From assembly GCA_023055355.1 (NCBI GenBank), contig JALJCS010000004.1:15220001-15284000 (forward strand): a stretch of DNA of 64,000 bases, read 5' to 3'. This DNA is from Agelaius tricolor. Taxonomy: Eukaryota > Chordata > Aves > Passeriformes > Icteridae. Positions 51,201-63,011 of this stretch are shown piece by piece. The first letter of the stretch is position 1; the number at the start of each line of letters is the position of its first letter. The translations under genes and the position numbers were made by a program. The notes beneath the pieces are model-generated. The model did not search any database, was not told the origin of the DNA, and saw only the letters and a list, made by a program, of their open reading frames with translations.

Positions 51201-54200
51201 GTACAGTGTTCCCACAGCACTGCCAAAAAACAGTTTTCCACATTTAATTTTTTTCTGTCTTTCAGCTTGAAAACTGTCTCATGAAATCTTCTGAATTTCA
51301 AAGTGACACGCTTCTCTCTCTTCCGCAATCCCTCCTACCAGAAATAGCTACAAAAGTGTTGGTACCAGACACTGCATCCTGCCCCAGAATTTTTCCAGTG
51401 CCATGAAAATTGATAAAACTGCTCTTTTGTACCCAGGATCTGTCAGGGATTCTATGGTCTATGCCTAGCTAGCTGACTTGGTCAGGTTTCTGGAACCTGG
51501 TCAGTGAGATAACAGGGACAGTGACAGGAAAAATAACAAAATCCTATTCGGTCAGTTATTAGCACTCCTTCCACATTCTTCCACCTCCTGAGCCTGTTGC
51601 CTGCATCCCTTCACCGCAATGTCTCAGTTCTGTGTCATTAATCACACGCTCATTAGTACCGCAGCAGAAGTTACACTTCTGCTTGTCTGCCACGACTGAG
51701 AAGAAGCCACAGCAAAAGAGCTATTTCTCAGTGTCACCTGCTCAAGAGTGATATATCTTCAAGAGAAACAACAACATGTTTGGCTTGCCAGACTAATACC
51801 TACAAGCAGACTGTTGCTGCTTTTATTTTGGAAGTATTATCCCACTCAGGAACTTACACCGTCAACAAAAGCATTAATAACAGGAAAAACAGGTGCAGGT
51901 GACAAGAGGCTGGAGTTAGAATCATGTCACATAGAAGCAAAGAGCAACAAGAACATTCTGGAATACTGTTGAATAAATATTTTTGGGAAAGGCAGGGAAA
52001 TAGAATTCCTGCAGACAAATCCTATACATCACAAAACAACTTGTTAGAGTACTTAGAGGGATATTTTGTCAAAGGAAAGAGATATAGCCAAAATGAAACT
52101 AAATAAACCTAAAAATAACATTGGCTGATTTTGTTCCTATAAAATACTTTCTGAGTTTGAATGAACAATCAGAAGCAACTGTACCTGTCCAGGTGAGCTA
52201 TAACCTCTAGATAATCAAAGACCTGCTAATCAAAGATAAAGTGCTGACCGGAAAAAATGCTCAAAGTTATTAGAACTTGCTCTTCTCAAGAATATTGTCA
52301 GCCAATGTATTTTCTTTGGTGTTTATACTACAGTGGTTATTGCAGATGGGGAAGGATTTTTTCTCCTATCCAATTTTTTTGTAGCCTAAGACCCCAGAGC
52401 TAGTGGTATGAGACTGCACCAACTAATGCATGCCTGGTTCAAAGGACATGGGCAGCCTGACAGCTGATACTGCTCAGCAGACAGAACCTTTATTCACTGG
52501 AGAAAATACATCATTCACAGTACCATACTGGTCTCCAGGACCAACAAGGATGGAAACCCTCCAACTAGGCCCACAAGTTCACACAAGCTCTACCACCTGC
52601 AGTTATTTTCTTAAACAAAAAATGCGCCTTTTTTTTTTTTCCAGAAGAAACTCAATATTAACAGGACCTGATGAATATGTAGAACTTCTGAAAGTCCCCA
52701 TATTTTCTGTAAGCCAGAAAAATGAACATAACACCATTTTCCAAACATTCTTTTCATCACTTACAGGTTTTCACTAAGCAAAGTACTTGTTATGAAGTTA
52801 AAGATAAGCATGTCTATATAGGGAGGAAACATGCAAGCTAACATTGTCAGTTTCAAATAAATCTCAATTCCTGTTTATACCCATATAATTACTTCTTTTT
52901 GTAACTGAAGTGGTGGGGCCATTGTATTAAAAGAAACTGCTTTTCAAATTTTTATTACCCTAATTTTAAAGGTAAATATGAGTTACTGAAGAACAACCAA
53001 GCATTGAGGCTGGGACCTTTACAAGCCACCTCAGAAGGAAAAAAATATAGTGAAATTCAACATGAAGGCCCCATTATCTTCTTTTGTTAGCTGTCACTGC
53101 CAGCTGTATTGGCTGTATATATACTGTAAGCTGCAGTACGGAGCTGAATTACGCAGTCCCCTGAGAGTCCCATATCTCTATCCACATTTCTGGTTTAACT
53201 GAGCCTGAAAGTCTCAAAAGACTACTTTCAAGGACTCACACACAGGACACACAAGAGTATTTTGAGCTCTATCAGTGTCTACTCACCTACACTGAGTATA
53301 TGAATGAGTGTTTGTGTCTACAGTAAAGCACTCCTTGGTCTTCAGCCTGCACCCGAGTTGAATACAACTTCTGAGCCCACTGCAAATATTCAGCACAACC
53401 AATAGTCCAGACCTGTGCCAATCTCGCAATCATTAGCCTGGAAATTACATATAACTAACATCATATAACTAAGATAAAAAATTCAGCCTCTGGAGAGGGA
53501 TTTCTATTCCCCCTCTCATATAAAATGCAGAAAGCCAAAGTATTACACTTTGAATATATTCTCTTCTCTTTCTCCCAGACACAGCTGAACCTTCCTTGAT
53601 GAGTGATTCCTAGCACAACATTAAAGAGTGTAGAATGGAACAGTACCTCTTCTGTAGACCCTCTTCCCATCTTCCCTAAGAAAACAAATGGCAAGTCCCT
53701 TTAGCATAGTTTTTTCTAGGCAATGACTCTTCTCCAAGAGATTTACAGCAGCAGCCTTGTAAGAGATTTGTTGCAGGCAGTCCTCCATCTGTAGTCTTAC
53801 ATCCTCACTATGGGAGCCGTAACTCTTCTGGAGTGAAATGACAGGAGATTGTAATAGCTCATCATGTATTATGATGGTACAGTCTCTACAGGAAGGATTG
53901 TACTTGGCTTTGTATGTCTCCCTTGGGTAACACAAAACTTTCTCAATAGGCTGAAATAAATTCTACAATTTTGATTGCTACCATGCCATCATTGCACCAT
54001 CACAGGTATTTTAAAGAACATTTTTTGAGAATTTTTGGATTTGGATTTTTGGATATTTTGGGGGCTTGGATACTGGATATGGAACATTTCAGCTGCAAAT
54101 TGCTAGAATGATTCTGGCTCAGGCTGGTAATGATGTAAATGTGTGACAGGTGTCTTGCTTGCATGAAATGGTCTATTCATACTGTTCTTCATGCACAGGT

Positions 54201-57184
54201 GATCTGACATCAGAATGAAGTCCAACAGGTATTAAATAGGGCAAAACCTCGATGCTTTAATATAAAAAGAATATCCATTTTACTTTCATTACAGCATGAA
54301 TGTACTACCACAGATACAAAGCAGTACTTAAACTAAATGTTTAAAAAGACATTTTCCTAACACACTAAAATGAGAATCTTCTAATGAGTCCTGAATATTT
54401 TTGATGGCCTCCTACGGAGAGGATCTCCACTGTACACCTCTATCCTCTCACCAGAAAGTTACATCTCTAAGAGTATAATGGACCAAATGTTTCAGGACTG
54501 GAGAAAGAAAATTTCACCTTCCTGATTCATTCAAAAAGCCCTATGCTCTTTCTCTCTCCTTGGAGTTTCCAGTTTTAAATTGAAACAAACCTGATATGAC
54601 TCATTTATGGGGCTCCAATTAGAAGTAGAATCACAATAGGTTTTCTGGTTTTTTCAGAGAGTTTACTGAATTGACCTCTTCTTCTGTGGTCAGACATGCA
54701 GCAAGAAGAAAATCTTAGCCTTAACTGGTAAGAACTCAGACTTACTGAGCATTGTTGATATTTTCTTAGCCAGCAATCAAAAAGACTGCAAGAATCCTAC
54801 TATTCTAATTCAAAGAAGAATGCCTTGAATGTTTTTATTTTGACTGACAAAAATTTGCAACTGACAGGATTTTCAGTATAGAAGCTGGAGTTTATAACAT
54901 ACAGCTTCAGTTCTCTGTTTTGTTACTGGTATCCTGTGTGATTTGACAGAAGCCTCAATGCTGTAGTTCCACAACACTTAAAAATGTGCAATGGCATGGT
55001 TTAACTTTTCAGAAAGATGATCAGTTTCACGTGAGTTCTGAGATATGTAGGACCACAGAGGTCTGAATAAGTCAGTGGGCTTCATCCCCTGCTCATAGAG
55101 ACAGGCTGAAAGCCTACTTGCCGTGTGTTTGTTGCAATTCCTTCTCATGATGCACTTCCATTACAATTCTGCTGAAATCAGCAGAATCACCCCTAATCCT
55201 GCATCGATACATGTGTATGACAGCTAAGTCCATTCACTAGGCACATTATGGAGAGAATACATGTGGTTCTGTATTTAAATACATTTTGAAAACCATAAAA
55301 CCAAAACAACCAAAAAGGCCAAAATCAAATAAGAACAACCTCAGGAATATGAAAGCTAAGCACACTGGATGGGATTTTTAAAAATTCAGAGTGGTTGCCA
55401 AGCACATATAGATGCAGGTTTATTAGTAGGTGGAAGAAGTCAGCAGAATGATAATAAGCAGAGTTTGTCAATTAGAAGAAGGATGCAAACACACGGACTG
55501 CTACAACACCTTGCTGGTGCAATATTCAGTTTTTAGTCTGCACAATGCATTGCTCCCCATTTCATTAATGGCAAGGCCAAGTTTTGCCTACGTCTTAATT
55601 GAGCATTTTGTTCAAAACTGAGCCTGTTCAAAAATTCCTTCCCAAAATTTATACTTAAGAACATATCAATGTGGATAGAATTTTATCTAAAACAATTTTA
55701 AAGGTATTTCTCTAATTAATATGGAACAAAAGATATAGATTATATTGTACTTTGTAAAATCCTTAGGTTTTTAAATACGGCTGAGCAAGGTCACGATTCT
55801 GCACCTGGTGAGAAATGAAAAGGTAAATATTACCATATAATTAGTGCTTCCTTCTCAGAATAGAAGCAATTGGGACATAACTTACAATCTAGCAATGAAA
55901 TGAAAATACAGGTAAAGCTCTTGGCGAGAGCAGAAGGGCAGACTCAAATCTGTTATGGAAAAATAGGTAGATTCTCATTAACAGTAAATTGGGGCAGTCA
56001 GATTTGCTCTTTAGCAGCTTGTGATGTAACCATGCCTTAGAGCCTATTACATTCAGATTCAGAAAGGTATCAAAAAAGCCCAATTAAAAAAATGCACTTA
56101 GACATACGCTTGAAGTTCAACTTCTGTATTACTGAACTAAGATTCAGCAAGCCTCAGTTCAGTTCCTTCATGAAATGCTAATCCAAATAAATATAAAAGC
56201 TCATATAATTATGAATAAACCAGAATCTTTTAACTTTTCCTCCCCTTTGTGTGACTGACCAGACAAAGTACAGTAAAACTAGTGACAGTCAGGCAACTGC
56301 TGCTGCTGCTATTACTGCATCCCTACCAAAAACATAATTAATCTCCTTAGTCCAGAGGCAGAGATTCTGAGATTATTTCTAACACTCATATCTGTTCAAA
56401 TAATTTCTACAGTTGTCATATATCTGCACTAAACCCCAGTTACCTACGCTACAGCTGTTATGTCTTTACAAGCTTTTTCATAAAGGCTCCCCTAGCCAAT
56501 GAAGGACTGGTATTTTTTAATCACTATAAAGTTATTATTGCCTCTCTGCAGCTGCACAAAGCTCTTCATTATTGGCTAGAATGTAGGGTTTTAAGTGTCC
56601 ACAAATTTGGGGGGCAGACATTTTTAATGTCATGTGTTTTTAATGCATTACTCTCTTCCGATAATCATGCTGAATATGTTTAGTCTACATGCAAAAAAGT
56701 AGGAGGCAGAATTTAATTTCCATGACAACCTTTTGAGGTCCTAAATGAAACTATTGAAGCAAAAGTCCTAAATGAGTAGACTATTTAAAAAAAATTAATT
56801 TGGGCTGTTTAAGAGACTGACTAAATAACATCTATGGCACAGACATAATTCTTCTGATACCCAAACAAACAGAAAAGAGAAACACTGAGACAAAAGTCAA
56901 TTTTATAAAAGACAAAATGGAGGAACAGAGATTCTGATGGCTCCAAAGTTACACAAGAATTGGCTACGAATTTCTTGTTATCAATTATTGTGTCAGTCGC
57001 AAAATAATCATTCCTGCTAGAGAGTGTTCCTGCAAAACATTTCTTTCATGGCCACATCTTTGAACACCAGATAAGTATCTGGATAGAATGAGGTGGAACA
57101 ATGAAAATAATAGCAATATACATGCAAAAAGGTAAAGCACTATTTTAACCAGATACTACAAAATCAGAAAATTGTGATGCTACT

Positions 57185-57331
57185 GATGAGTCACCAAACT
57201 TGGAGGTATTTAAAGGATATGAAGATGTGGCATTAAGGGACATGGTTTAGCAGTGGACTTGGTAGTGCCAGGTTGTGGTTGGACTCAATGATCTTAGAGG
57301 TCTTTTCCAACCAATATGATTCCATGATTCT
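57185..57331 (+). mobile_element. CR1 LINE, short 3' end fragment
   Basis: It contains the end of ORF2 (TTGGAGGTATTTAAAGGATA), the 3' UTR (GGTTGGACTCAATGATCTTA, then GAGGTCTTTTCCAACC) and the terminal octamer relic ATTCCATGATTCT. This is a well-preserved CR1 3' end about 150 bp long in the + orientation. Confidence 0.95.
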
Positions 57332-57659
57332 ACTTGCCATTAAACTGACAAGAGCTAAAAAAACCCCAGTGTGATTCACAACTCACCCACATGTCAGTTT
57401 CTCAGTTTTCTTGCAAGCCTAACAAAACTCCTTTTCTAGTCACAAGGTCTCTTTTGCCTCATTCTGCCTGTAAAAGGATCATTTTATATTTAAGTCATTG
57501 CAACACTATTTCTAATCATGGATATTCTACTATATTGATAGAATAGTAGATAACTCTGCTACTGAGTTAAGATTCAGAAAAAAACCCCAAACTTTATACA
57601 GAGTATTGCTTCATATGTTTAGGTTGTGCTCAAACACAACTGCTGGACCAGTAAACATA
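57332..57659. other. Spacer between two CR1 fragments
   Basis: About 330 bases of AT-rich sequence with no recognised feature. The two CR1 fragments it separates are distinct insertions, because the upstream one is already a complete 3' end. Confidence 0.6.
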
Positions 57660-58937
57660 CCTTAAAAGGGACTGAGGTTAGCCAATGTGACACTCAACTA
57701 CAAGAAGGACAGGATGGAGGATCTGGGAAACTATAGGTCATGTCAGCCTGACCTCAGTGCCCAGGAAGATTGTGGAACAGACCACGAGTTCTGGTCATTC
57801 TTGGTCACAGAATGTGCAGGACAATCAGGCGATCAGGCCCAGCCAGCATGGGGTTAGGAAAGTCAGATACTCATTGAGCAATATGATCTCCTTCTACAAC
57901 AAAGTGATCTCCTTAGTGCACAAGGGAAAGGCTGTGGGTGTTGTCTATCTGGACCAGAGCAAAGCCTTTGACTCTCTCTCTCATAGTATTCTCCTAGGGA
58001 ACCTGGCTGCTCATGGCTTGGATGTGTGTGTTGTTTGCTGGATAAAAAATTGTCTGGAAGGCTGAGCCCAAAGAGTGGTGGTGAATGATGCCACATTCAG
58101 CTGGCAACAGGTCACTGGCCCCCCTGGGCTCAGTACTGGGGCCTATGTAATATATTATATATCAATATACATGGACGAGGGGATCAAGTGCCCCTTTAGT
58201 CACTCTGCAGATGATACCAAATTGTGTGGGAATACTGACACACTGAGGGTAGGCTGGTTCTGCAGAAGGATCTGGACATGCTGCATTGGTGGTCCAAGGC
58301 CAGTGGTAAGAGCCTCAACAAGGTGCCAGGTCCTGCCCTTGATCACAATAATCCCAGGCAGTGCCACTGGCTGGGGTAAAAGTGGCTGAAAGCTGCATGG
58401 TGGATGAGAGCCGAGGGATGTTGAACACGAACAGAGCCTGAACATGATACAGCAGCATACCCAGGTGGGCATGAAGGCCAACGGCGTCCTGGCCTGTACC
58501 AGCAATGGTGTGGCCAGCAGAATCCTCATACTTGGCACTGGTGAGGCTACACGTCAAGTTCTGTGTCCAACTCCAGGCCCTGCAGGGCACTGAGGTGCTG
58601 GAGTGTGTCCAGAGAAGGGCAATGGAGCAGGTGAAGGGTCTGGAGCACAAGTCCTATGAGGAGTGACTGAGGAAGCTGGGATAGTTTAGCCTGGAGAAAA
58701 TGAAGCTCAGGAGTGACCTTATCACTCTCTACAACTCCCTGACAGGAGGTTGCACCGCAGTGGGGGTTGGCCCCTCCTCTCAGGTAGGAAAAGCTGGCCT
58801 CAGGCTGCACCCAGGGAGGTTTATATCGGATACTACAAAAGATTCTTCCACCATAAGGCCGGTGAGGCATTGGAACAGGCTGCCCAGAAAAGTGGTTGAA
58901 TCACTATCCCTCGAAGCATTAAAAGAAGTGTAGAAAT
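57660..58937 (+). mobile_element. CR1 LINE, reverse transcriptase part, 3' end missing
   Basis: 57757-58065 translates as the palm of a CR1-type reverse transcriptase, with GVVYLDQSKAFDSLSHSILL (motif A, D of YLDxSKAFD). 58195-58225 gives SADDTKLCG, the catalytic A-D-D motif C, intact apart from the usual F. The frame then shifts repeatedly, but the C-terminal region is recognisable up to HWNRLPRKVVESLSLEALKEV at 58860-58933. The usual 3' UTR and octamer tail are absent: similarity stops at about 58937 and unrelated sequence follows. The copy is therefore truncated at both ends and inactive. Its end lies roughly 100 bases before the CpG island. Confidence 0.93.
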
Positions 58938-59311
58938 GGTGATTTATTCTACTACAGATTCTCGCCTGCAAATGCTTATGTACTACCAGGCCATACGATC
59001 AGGTATTTTCTTGCTCTCAGCGGGCGAGCTCTCAGACTCTTGGGCAGCCCCGCTGATCAGAGCTTGGTTTCCACACGCAGCTGTCCCCACCGCGGCGCGC
59101 ACCTTGCAGCAAGGCGAGTGGTGAGCGAAGGACGAGCCCTGAACTCGGCCAGCTCCTGCCGCCATCACCACACCGGAAACGGCCGCGGCGCGGGGGCGGG
59201 GCCGCCGGCCGGGCAGGTACCCCCCGCGCCGCAGTGCTCTGGCCCCGCCCCCACCAAGCCCCGCCCCCTCCAGGCTCCGCCCTCCCCGCGCGTCTGCTGG
59301 GGGGGAGGAGG

Positions 59312-59359
59312 ATGAAGGGGCGCCGCGGCGGCGTTTGTGGTGCAGCCGCGCTCGTCTGA
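59312..59359 (+). other. Upstream ORF 1 in the presumed 5' leader (15 codons)
   Basis: ATG at 59312 runs 15 codons (MKGRRGGVCGAAALV) to TGA at 59357-59359. It closes before the main start. It matters only if transcription begins upstream of 59312, which is unknown. Confidence 0.45.
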
Positions 59360-59452
59360 CCGGGCCCCGCGGTCCCCGCCGCTTCCTCAGTGCCGCCCTC
59401 CGTACGCCCCGCGCCGCGCCGCCGCCCGGGGCGGGGGAGTCGCGGAGAGTGG

Positions 59453-59520
59453 ATGCCTAGCAGGCACCCACGGGGCAGAGACCAGCGGACGCCATGGGCT
59501 GCTGCAGCTCTGCCGCGCAG
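59453..59520 (+). other. Upstream ORF 2, overlapping the main start out of frame
   Basis: ATG at 59453 opens a frame that runs past the main ATG in a different frame, with no stop before the exon 1 donor; in unspliced DNA it would stop just after the donor. Its context is weak (T at -3, C at +4), so most ribosomes should scan past it to the strong start at 59494. Where it ends after splicing depends on exon 2, which is outside the window. Confidence 0.5.
59494..59520 (+). CDS. SLC44A1: Choline transporter-like protein 1 (CTL1), first coding exon only
   Basis: The exon encodes MGCCSSAAQ and ends at a perfect donor, CAG|GTGAGT (59520|59521), in phase 0. Mammalian SLC44A1 proteins start MGCCSSA and reach AAQ within a few residues, with small length differences in the serine-alanine run between species, so the bird form fits. 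SLC44A1 is a multi-pass membrane transporter carrying choline across the plasma and mitochondrial membranes for phospholipid synthesis. The Met-Gly-Cys-Cys start suggests N-terminal lipid modification of the cytoplasmic tail, which is inference. The start choice is well supported: GCCATGG is a strong Kozak context, and an in-frame TAG at 59458-59460 excludes an upstream extension. The exon sits in a CpG island. No second coding exon was seen downstream, in line with a long first intron. The main weakness is that only nine residues are available; other proteins also start MGCC. Confidence 0.72.
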
Positions 59521-59599
59521 GTGAGTGGCCTGTGTCCCCCTCCCTTCTCTGACCCCGCCGCCCTCCGCTGCAGGGCCCTGCCACAACTCGCCCTGGCCG

Positions 59600-60330
59600 C
59601 GCTGCCCGCCCCGCGGCTGTGCCTCCCCCTGGCCCCGGGTCTGCCCACGTCGCTGTCCTGTGGCTGCGCAGACGCTTGTCCCCTCCGCAGCCGCGCTCTC
59701 TGGCGGCCGTGCATCCCCTTGTGCCCCTCTCAGCACCGCTTGCCTCATGCTAAGCACCCCTTAGCTGCCTCCACGGAGCCCCGCTTTCCTGTGGCAGTGC
59801 ATCCCCCTCGCTACACCTGTAGCGCCGTTCTCCCGTGGCTGCGCACTCTCCTGCGTCCCAGTCTGTAACCACACTCTTTTGTGGCTGGGAACCCATTGCT
59901 TTCCCTCCTCACTTCACGCTCCTCCACCAACAGCTCTGCCCTCCCGTGACTGCGACCACCTTGCTTTCCCCTCCCGTAGCCTTGCTGTTTCGTGGCTGGG
60001 TACCACCCCATACATCCACTCACCCAAAGCCTTCATGCACATGAACTGTGCACCTTTTTGCTCCCTCTGTAGCTGTGCTTTTCCCGCTCATGGCTGTTCA
60101 CCCCCCACCATAGCCTTGCTCCTTACCATGCTATGCACTTCCACCCTCTGCGTACTGTTCTGTGTGCTGCTTCTCCTGTGGATCACTTTCACCTTGCCCC
60201 TTCTTCCGCAGCCCTTCTTTGGCCTTGCAATCTGTGGCATTCCCTGCTCCACTTCCCTGCCATGGCTGCAGCTGCAGACCTCCCAGTTCTCACCTGCCAT
60301 CCTTGTAGTGCCTTGCACCACTTTCCTGTG
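59600..60330 (+). repeat. Degenerate minisatellite of about 44-bp units
   Basis: The core GTGGCTGCGCA recurs, exact or altered, at 59661, 59704, 59747, 59791, 59835, 59881, 59946, 59992, about 60043, 60090 and 60127, with earlier and later weaker copies near 59614, 60178 and 60262. Spacings are mostly 42-47 bases (43, 43, 44, 44, 46, 65, 46, 51, 47, 37). Between cores the units share CCCCTTG and CCCTC..TAGCC-like text followed by a pyrimidine-rich stretch. Units are more GC-rich and more alike near the exon and decay with distance. It starts about 80 bases after the exon 1 donor. Confidence 0.7.
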
Positions 60331-61179
60331 ATCTCCACCCCAGCTCCCCCCGACCTCAGTACCTCTCCCTAGATAGCCCTGCATGCCCTGCCCTTCCCTG
60401 CAGCAGGTTCTTTGAGGTCCCTACTACCTCACCCGACAGAGAGAAGCTATTCCGTGGGAGAAAAGTCATCAGGCCCAGGGCAGCCCTCAAGTCCACTGCC
60501 TCTGAAAAGGGAGACAGTCCTAATCCCAGCCTCCTTCCTCACTCTATGGCCAAGGCTTCAGGTGCCTCCCTACATCCATTTCCCTGTGTTTGATTGGTCC
60601 CGTACACATCTCTTGTTTCCGAGGTCGGCTTTTCTTTCTTCCCCCTCCCCCTTCGCTCTGTTTTGCCCGTACTGACTCCTTTTTTTCCCCCAGAGTGGTG
60701 CTGCCAGGCAAGGCACAATCGGGAGCTCCACCCAATGCTCCAGTTTGCGGCTCTGCTTCCCATTTTAACTTTGCCTTTGAACAACACAGCCAAAGCTATG
60801 CTGGTTTTTTGCGTGGCTCTTTTCTGAAGGCTGTAGTACAAACTATCACGACTGATGCCTTGGCTGTGCTTTGCTTGCTTGTAAATGTTAGTTTCCTTTG
60901 GCTTTATCACTTGCAGTGGCTGAATTGTGCTTCCAGCAGACTGCTTATGTGGGAAAGTCCGTTTCTGCTGTCCCAGATGACTCATCACAGAGATGAGTTT
61001 TTGTAGCTCATCCATTCAGGCATACTTTTATTTTTATATAAGAGCTCTGTCCTTCCAATGCAGAACACTGCGGAGAGCTGTCCAGTTGCAATAGGAAACA
61101 TCCTTTCTGTATAGCAAATGTGCTGCAAAGAGGAAGGCAATCAGCCTTATGGTGCATGAACAAATGGTTTGAATTAAGA

Positions 61180-61435
61180 GAGTAAGATATATTCTAAATG
61201 TTTGGGGCAGATTTTGAAATTGTTCAGTCACTGCAGTAGACTGCCAGAGGATATTGTGAAGTCTGTATTGCTTGAGGTTTGCTAAAAAAAAACCAAAGCA
61301 TGTTAGATAAACATCTGTCAGGAGTGGCATAAGGAAAGCTGATACAGACTTGGAGCACTGAGAGTGAAGTTGATGTTTTGAAGTAATGTTTTCAAATCTT
61401 TTCCAACCTTATTTTCTGTGATTTCTATCCAAATT
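61180..61435 (+). mobile_element. Old CR1 LINE 3' end fragment
   Basis: A much-diverged CR1 relic. CAGTAGACTGCCAGAGGATA matches the SRLPEDIVKS region at the end of ORF2. CTTGAGGTTTGCTAAAAAAA then corresponds to the LEVFKxK stretch, and TCTTTTCCAACCTTATTTTC to the end of the 3' UTR, with TGTGATTTC as a remnant of the octamer tail. Confidence 0.75.
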
Positions 61436-63011
61436 GCTTTTTTTGGAGTGTTTTCTAGGCCCTTTCTAGCTCTTCTGTATGAATTTGAATTGCAGTTCAC
61501 TGTTCTTATCTTAAAGGAAAATGCAGCCTTATTTGTGGGTAATGTTAGAGGTGAATTGGTTTGCATATCTAGCCTGTTCATGGGTTTCAGCTGACTGATT
61601 TTAGGTTTTAGTTAAATTTGTGATCTGCTGCTAGGCTGTATGATGTTCAGAGTAAACTTTTCATTTGCCTTCCTTATGTATGGCAAGATACAGTACAACA
61701 ATTGAGCTTTGTACCCCATATACATATGACTGAAGTATAAAGAATGACAGTTTATTTAATTTCCTAACTGTAAGCAAAGGTGTGTCTCCTCAGGAAATCC
61801 AAATCAAAGGCTAGTTGCTGAATATTTTATCAGCAGTTTTGTCTGGTATATGGATTGCAGAAACCTTGCTGTATTTCATACAGCACTACATTAGGTCCTA
61901 ATGTCTGTCCTATCATCCCTTTTATCATGAAAAAAATGCTGTGTTCCTCATCTACCATGGTCTTTGCATTTCCTCCTCTTACATTTTTCCTGGGCAGGGG
62001 TCCATCAGACATTCCTTCACATTTCCTCACCTACTTTTTGCTTCTCCCTTTGTAGTTTCATATTGGTCTTTGACATAATCTCTCCTCTTATCATGAATGC
62101 CCTCATTCCTTATGACTTTGTTTTTCAAGTAGATTTCTCATTAAGTTTATTTTTCAGCGCTCTAGCCTTTTTGATTTTCATCTGCTAATCCCCGTTTCTG
62201 TTTCTGACAGAAATTATCACTTCTGTAATAATTTTATCACAACCATCTTATCTGATTACTGCATCTCCAAGTCCCTTTCTCAAGACTACCACCTTCTCCT
62301 CTCATTTCTGATAATTCATCTACCTGTGACTGACTGTTGAACTGGATAGATTTCTTTGTTGTTTTCTTCATAGCTTTTATTTCATACTCAATTAGCCATT
62401 TTCCCCCCTATATATGTTTCCCAGTTCCTTTGCTTTGCTGGCTCTCCAAAGGCCTCTGTCTTAGGCCTATTTCTATGTCTCTTCCCCAGCAGAATCTAAA
62501 GGTTTCCAGAGAAAAACTGATTAGAATTGACATGTTTACCTTTATTCAGCACTATTGATTGCTACTTACAGAGATGTAGTCTCATGTTTGTTTTCTGCTT
62601 TTTCTGCCTTTTTAACTACCCAAAGCCCCATTCATTCAGTTTTTCTGTTTTAATTTCAAATTTCAGGTTTTTACATCCTGCTGCCATCTTATTCCCTTCC
62701 TAATTTTATTCTGAGTTGCTATTCTCCATCCTTAAAAATAACACCACTCTAGTCTATTTCCCTTCTTTTCCAAATTCCTGAACAGAGCAATGTGTGTTTG
62801 TTGTCACACACTCTTTCCTCTTCATATTAAATCAATTCCAGTCCAGATTCTGTGTTATGCTGGAATTGTCTTCAGTTTATATCTCTACAGGCTTCTTGTG
62901 CCCAAGGTGCAAGGATTCCACATCTTTCTCAACTTCCTTGGTCTCTGTTGCTTTCAATAGCATATGTAATCCTCTACCACATGATGTGTTATTCTCCCTG
63001 GATGTCTGTAG

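Larger units (their letters stand above)
46621..57184. other. Intergenic DNA, no gene seen
   Basis: Ten kilobases of unique-looking AT-rich DNA without a recognisable gene or large repeat. It has small low-complexity patches: a diverged 25-bp tandem pair at 47192-47240, an A-rich AAAAAC tract at 48214-48272, a T run at 52629-52640, and a TTTTGGAT-rich patch at 54030-54080. The minus-strand frame 53621-53935 (104 codons) looks fairly protein-like but has no recognised domain and starts with TTG rather than ATG. Confidence 0.55.
59030..59850 (+). promoter_or_regulatory. SLC44A1: CpG-island promoter of SLC44A1
   Basis: An abrupt switch from AT-rich DNA to very GC- and CpG-dense sequence, the only such region in the window. 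GC boxes (Sp1-type) are visible at 59192-59203 (GGGGGCGGGGCC), 59241-59252 (GGCCCCGCCCCC) and 59258-59271. A weak ETS-like CCGGAA is at 59173-59178. No TATA box is seen, as is usual for broadly expressed genes with dispersed start sites. The transcription start cannot be fixed by eye; it most likely lies between about 59270 and 59400. Confidence 0.85.

Noticed and set aside
52629..52645. T run followed by CCAG, resembling a splice acceptor inside an open frame at 52430-52777
   Set aside because: No matching donor, no recognisable peptide after it, and T runs followed by CAG are common in AT-rich DNA.
53621..53935. 104-codon minus-strand frame with protein-like composition
   Set aside because: It starts at TTG, matches no family I know, and about a dozen frames over 100 codons are expected by chance in 64 kb at this base composition. 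Worth only a routine protein search.
59032..59757. 241-codon minus-strand frame in the CpG island
   Set aside because: Very GC-rich DNA has few stop codons, so long antisense frames arise by composition. It overlaps the promoter and exon 1 on the opposite strand and has no recognisable domain.
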